Assembly (NCBI GenBank): GCA_016193065.1
Contig: JACPSX010000009.1
Span: 1-6,577, forward strand
DNA from: Candidatus Tectimicrobiota bacterium
Lineage (GTDB): Bacteria; JACPSX01
DNA: 6,577 bases
Reading direction: 5' to 3'
Part shown: piece by piece, positions 5,906-6,577 of the stretch
Layout of the letters: every line of letters begins with the position of its first letter
How positions within the stretch are numbered: the first letter of the stretch is position 1
Translations under genes and position numbers: made by a program
The notes under the pieces: model-generated
The model's database searches: none
Told to the model about the DNA's origin: nothing
What the model saw: the letters and a program-made list of their open reading frames with translations, nothing else

Positions 5906-6229
5906 TTACTTTACACTGTTGTTCACGTTTCCGGACGTCACCGCACCCACGGCCAGGGTCAGAAGGTTCCCCACCCCGAGGAAAAGAGGCACCGGAGAAG
6001 TGATCTCCCGGTCCAGCCTCGCCTGGGCGATGCTCCCGGGGGCCCGATCCGGGTCCGCCGGAGCAGCAGGCTCAGCCGTCGCGAAGGAGACCGCCGGGGA
6101 GTTGATCTCGCGGTCTAGTCTCTCCTGGGCGAGGCTGCCGGCGGTCGCACCGGCGGTGGAAACCCCCAGGATCAGGACCGCCACCGAAGCCAAACCCGTC
6201 AGAGCCTGCAGAACTGTGTTGATCTTCAT
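5906..6229 (-). CDS. small exported protein with a duplicated RLDREI motif, unknown
   Basis: The 107-residue product has a Sec-type signal: a basic start (MKIN), a hydrophobic core at about 7-23 and a likely cleavage site after AGA (26-28). The mature part of about 79 residues carries the same 15-residue motif twice: GSLAQERLDREINSP (31-45) and GSIAQARLDREITSP (65-79), joined by an Ala/Pro-rich linker (46-64). A weakly hydrophobic, Gly-rich tail (80-100, LFLGVGNLLTLAVGAV) might associate with the membrane, and the end is NVNNSVK. There are no cysteines and no recognised domain. GGAGGT lies 9 nt before the ATG. It follows an anti-sigma factor gene by 78 nt with no terminator between, and a strong terminator follows it, so the two are probably co-transcribed. 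Small exported proteins next to ECF (extracytoplasmic-function) sigma/anti-sigma genes are often targets or modulators of that system; for this one it is only a suggestion. I do not recognise the family. Confidence 0.8.
   Translation of the reverse strand: MKINTVLQALTGLASVAVLILGVSTAGATAGSLAQERLDREINSPAVSFATAEPAAPADPDRAPGSIAQARLDREITSPVPLFLGVGNLLTLAVGAVTSGNVNNSVK
6002..6141. repeat. 38-bp imperfect direct repeat inside the exported-protein gene
   Basis: The segments 6002-6039 and 6104-6141 align without gaps, with about seven mismatches over 38 bp, and start 102 bp (34 codons) apart in the same frame. They encode the two GS(L/I)AQ(E/A)RLDREI(N/T)SP motifs. Several differences are silent or conservative, which points to an internal duplication kept at the protein level. 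Confidence 0.75.
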
Positions 6230-6307
6230 TAGCTATCTACCTCCTCATTCGTTGAGTCGGCGCCTCGTTTGCCGCCGATCGTCCCAATCCTCTGACTTGG
6301 CCTTTCA

Positions 6308-6577
6308 TTACACTAAGATGAAAAACGTCCCTTGGAGATTCAAACTGTTTGAAACGGGCTCGGACAAGAGTCGGGCGTTCCGCAATTTCTCCTGGAAAAA
6401 TCGCTCCAGACGCAGACGGATCTCAGCGGACATACTGCAGCGGGAAACTTCCCGGCTGACGGCGATCGTTTGACGGTAGGTCTTCATCATGGCGAGACAA
6501 TTTGGGCAATTCTTGGAATGCGGGTCCAGACGTGCCCGGTCCTCCGCGGGCAGGTTTCCGTCCACGTAATCAATGAG
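6308..6577 (-). CDS. zf-HC2 anti-sigma factor, 5' end beyond the window
   Basis: The frame is open to the right edge, where the visible part begins LIDYVDGNLPAEDRARLDPH. That is the conserved start of zinc-binding anti-sigma (ZAS) domains, normally preceded by 10-25 residues including a short first helix. The zinc signature HSKNCPNC (HxxxCxxC) is complete at visible residues 20-27 and is followed by the helix MMKTYRQTIAVSREV. In this family the domain binds and inhibits an ECF sigma factor, and the Cys/His site can be redox-sensitive. The visible 89 residues contain no transmembrane segment, so this is the short soluble type; the last 20 residues (LLSEPVSNSLNLQGTFFILV) are an unusual tail. 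A start should lie a few codons outside the window, probably behind an overlapping or adjacent ECF sigma gene. The product is likely co-expressed with the exported protein downstream. Confidence 0.8.
   Translation of the reverse strand, partial: LIDYVDGNLPAEDRARLDPHSKNCPNCLAMMKTYRQTIAVSREVSRCSMSAEIRLRLERFFQEKLRNARLLSEPVSNSLNLQGTFFILV

Noticed and set aside
5919-6473. 184-codon open frame on the plus strand across the exported-protein and anti-sigma genes
   Set aside because: It lies opposite two supported genes, one with a signal peptide and one with a zinc signature, and its translation shows only a mirrored repeat of the duplicated segment.
1-6577. CRISPR array, tRNA, rRNA, insertion sequence
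   Set aside because: No regularly spaced direct repeats, cloverleaf, rRNA signature or transposase frame was seen on either strand.

Overview
The window is a compact, GC-rich bacterial locus in which every recognisable gene lies on the minus strand, so it reads from right to left. The mix of families (a zf-HC2 anti-sigma factor, a glutaredoxin-thioredoxin reductase fusion, a P1B heavy-metal ATPase and an EgtB-type sulfoxide synthase) fits a Gram-negative, possibly uncultured lineage such as NC10/Rokubacteria or a deltaproteobacterium. That placement is a guess from style; no taxonomic marker is present.

Right part (6577 to 5868): the 3' end of a short zinc-binding anti-sigma factor enters from the window edge. 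It is followed by a small exported protein that carries the same 15-residue motif twice, and this unit ends at a strong intrinsic terminator (5868-5893). Middle part (5867 to 4457): a leader with a 17-bp imperfect inverted repeat precedes a two-domain glutaredoxin-thioredoxin reductase. Between it and the ATPase is a short region with two GGGGAC-type palindromes, a possible -10 box and a 35-codon remnant of a MerR-type regulator.

Left part (4340 to 1): a heavy-metal P-type ATPase has metal-binding (HMA) domains at both ends and a YPC motif in place of CPC in the transport helix. One nucleotide after its stop codon begins a membrane-anchored extracytoplasmic protein of a family without known function (it reads like DUF7482). 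A weak small ORF comes next, then an EgtB/SenA-type (DinB plus FGE-sulfatase) non-heme iron enzyme whose 3' end is cut off by the left edge. This last gene is open through the edge and covers the whole of 1-1193.

Taken together the genes suggest metal and thiol/redox stress handling: an exporter with an unknown partner, a self-contained disulfide reductase, and an enzyme for ergothioneine- or selenoneine-like sulfur/selenium compounds. The ATPase-partner pair is supported by translational coupling. The wider link is inference from proximity. The points most worth following are the altered metal site of the ATPase with its coupled partner, the degraded MerR regulator, and the duplicated-motif exported protein beside the anti-sigma factor.
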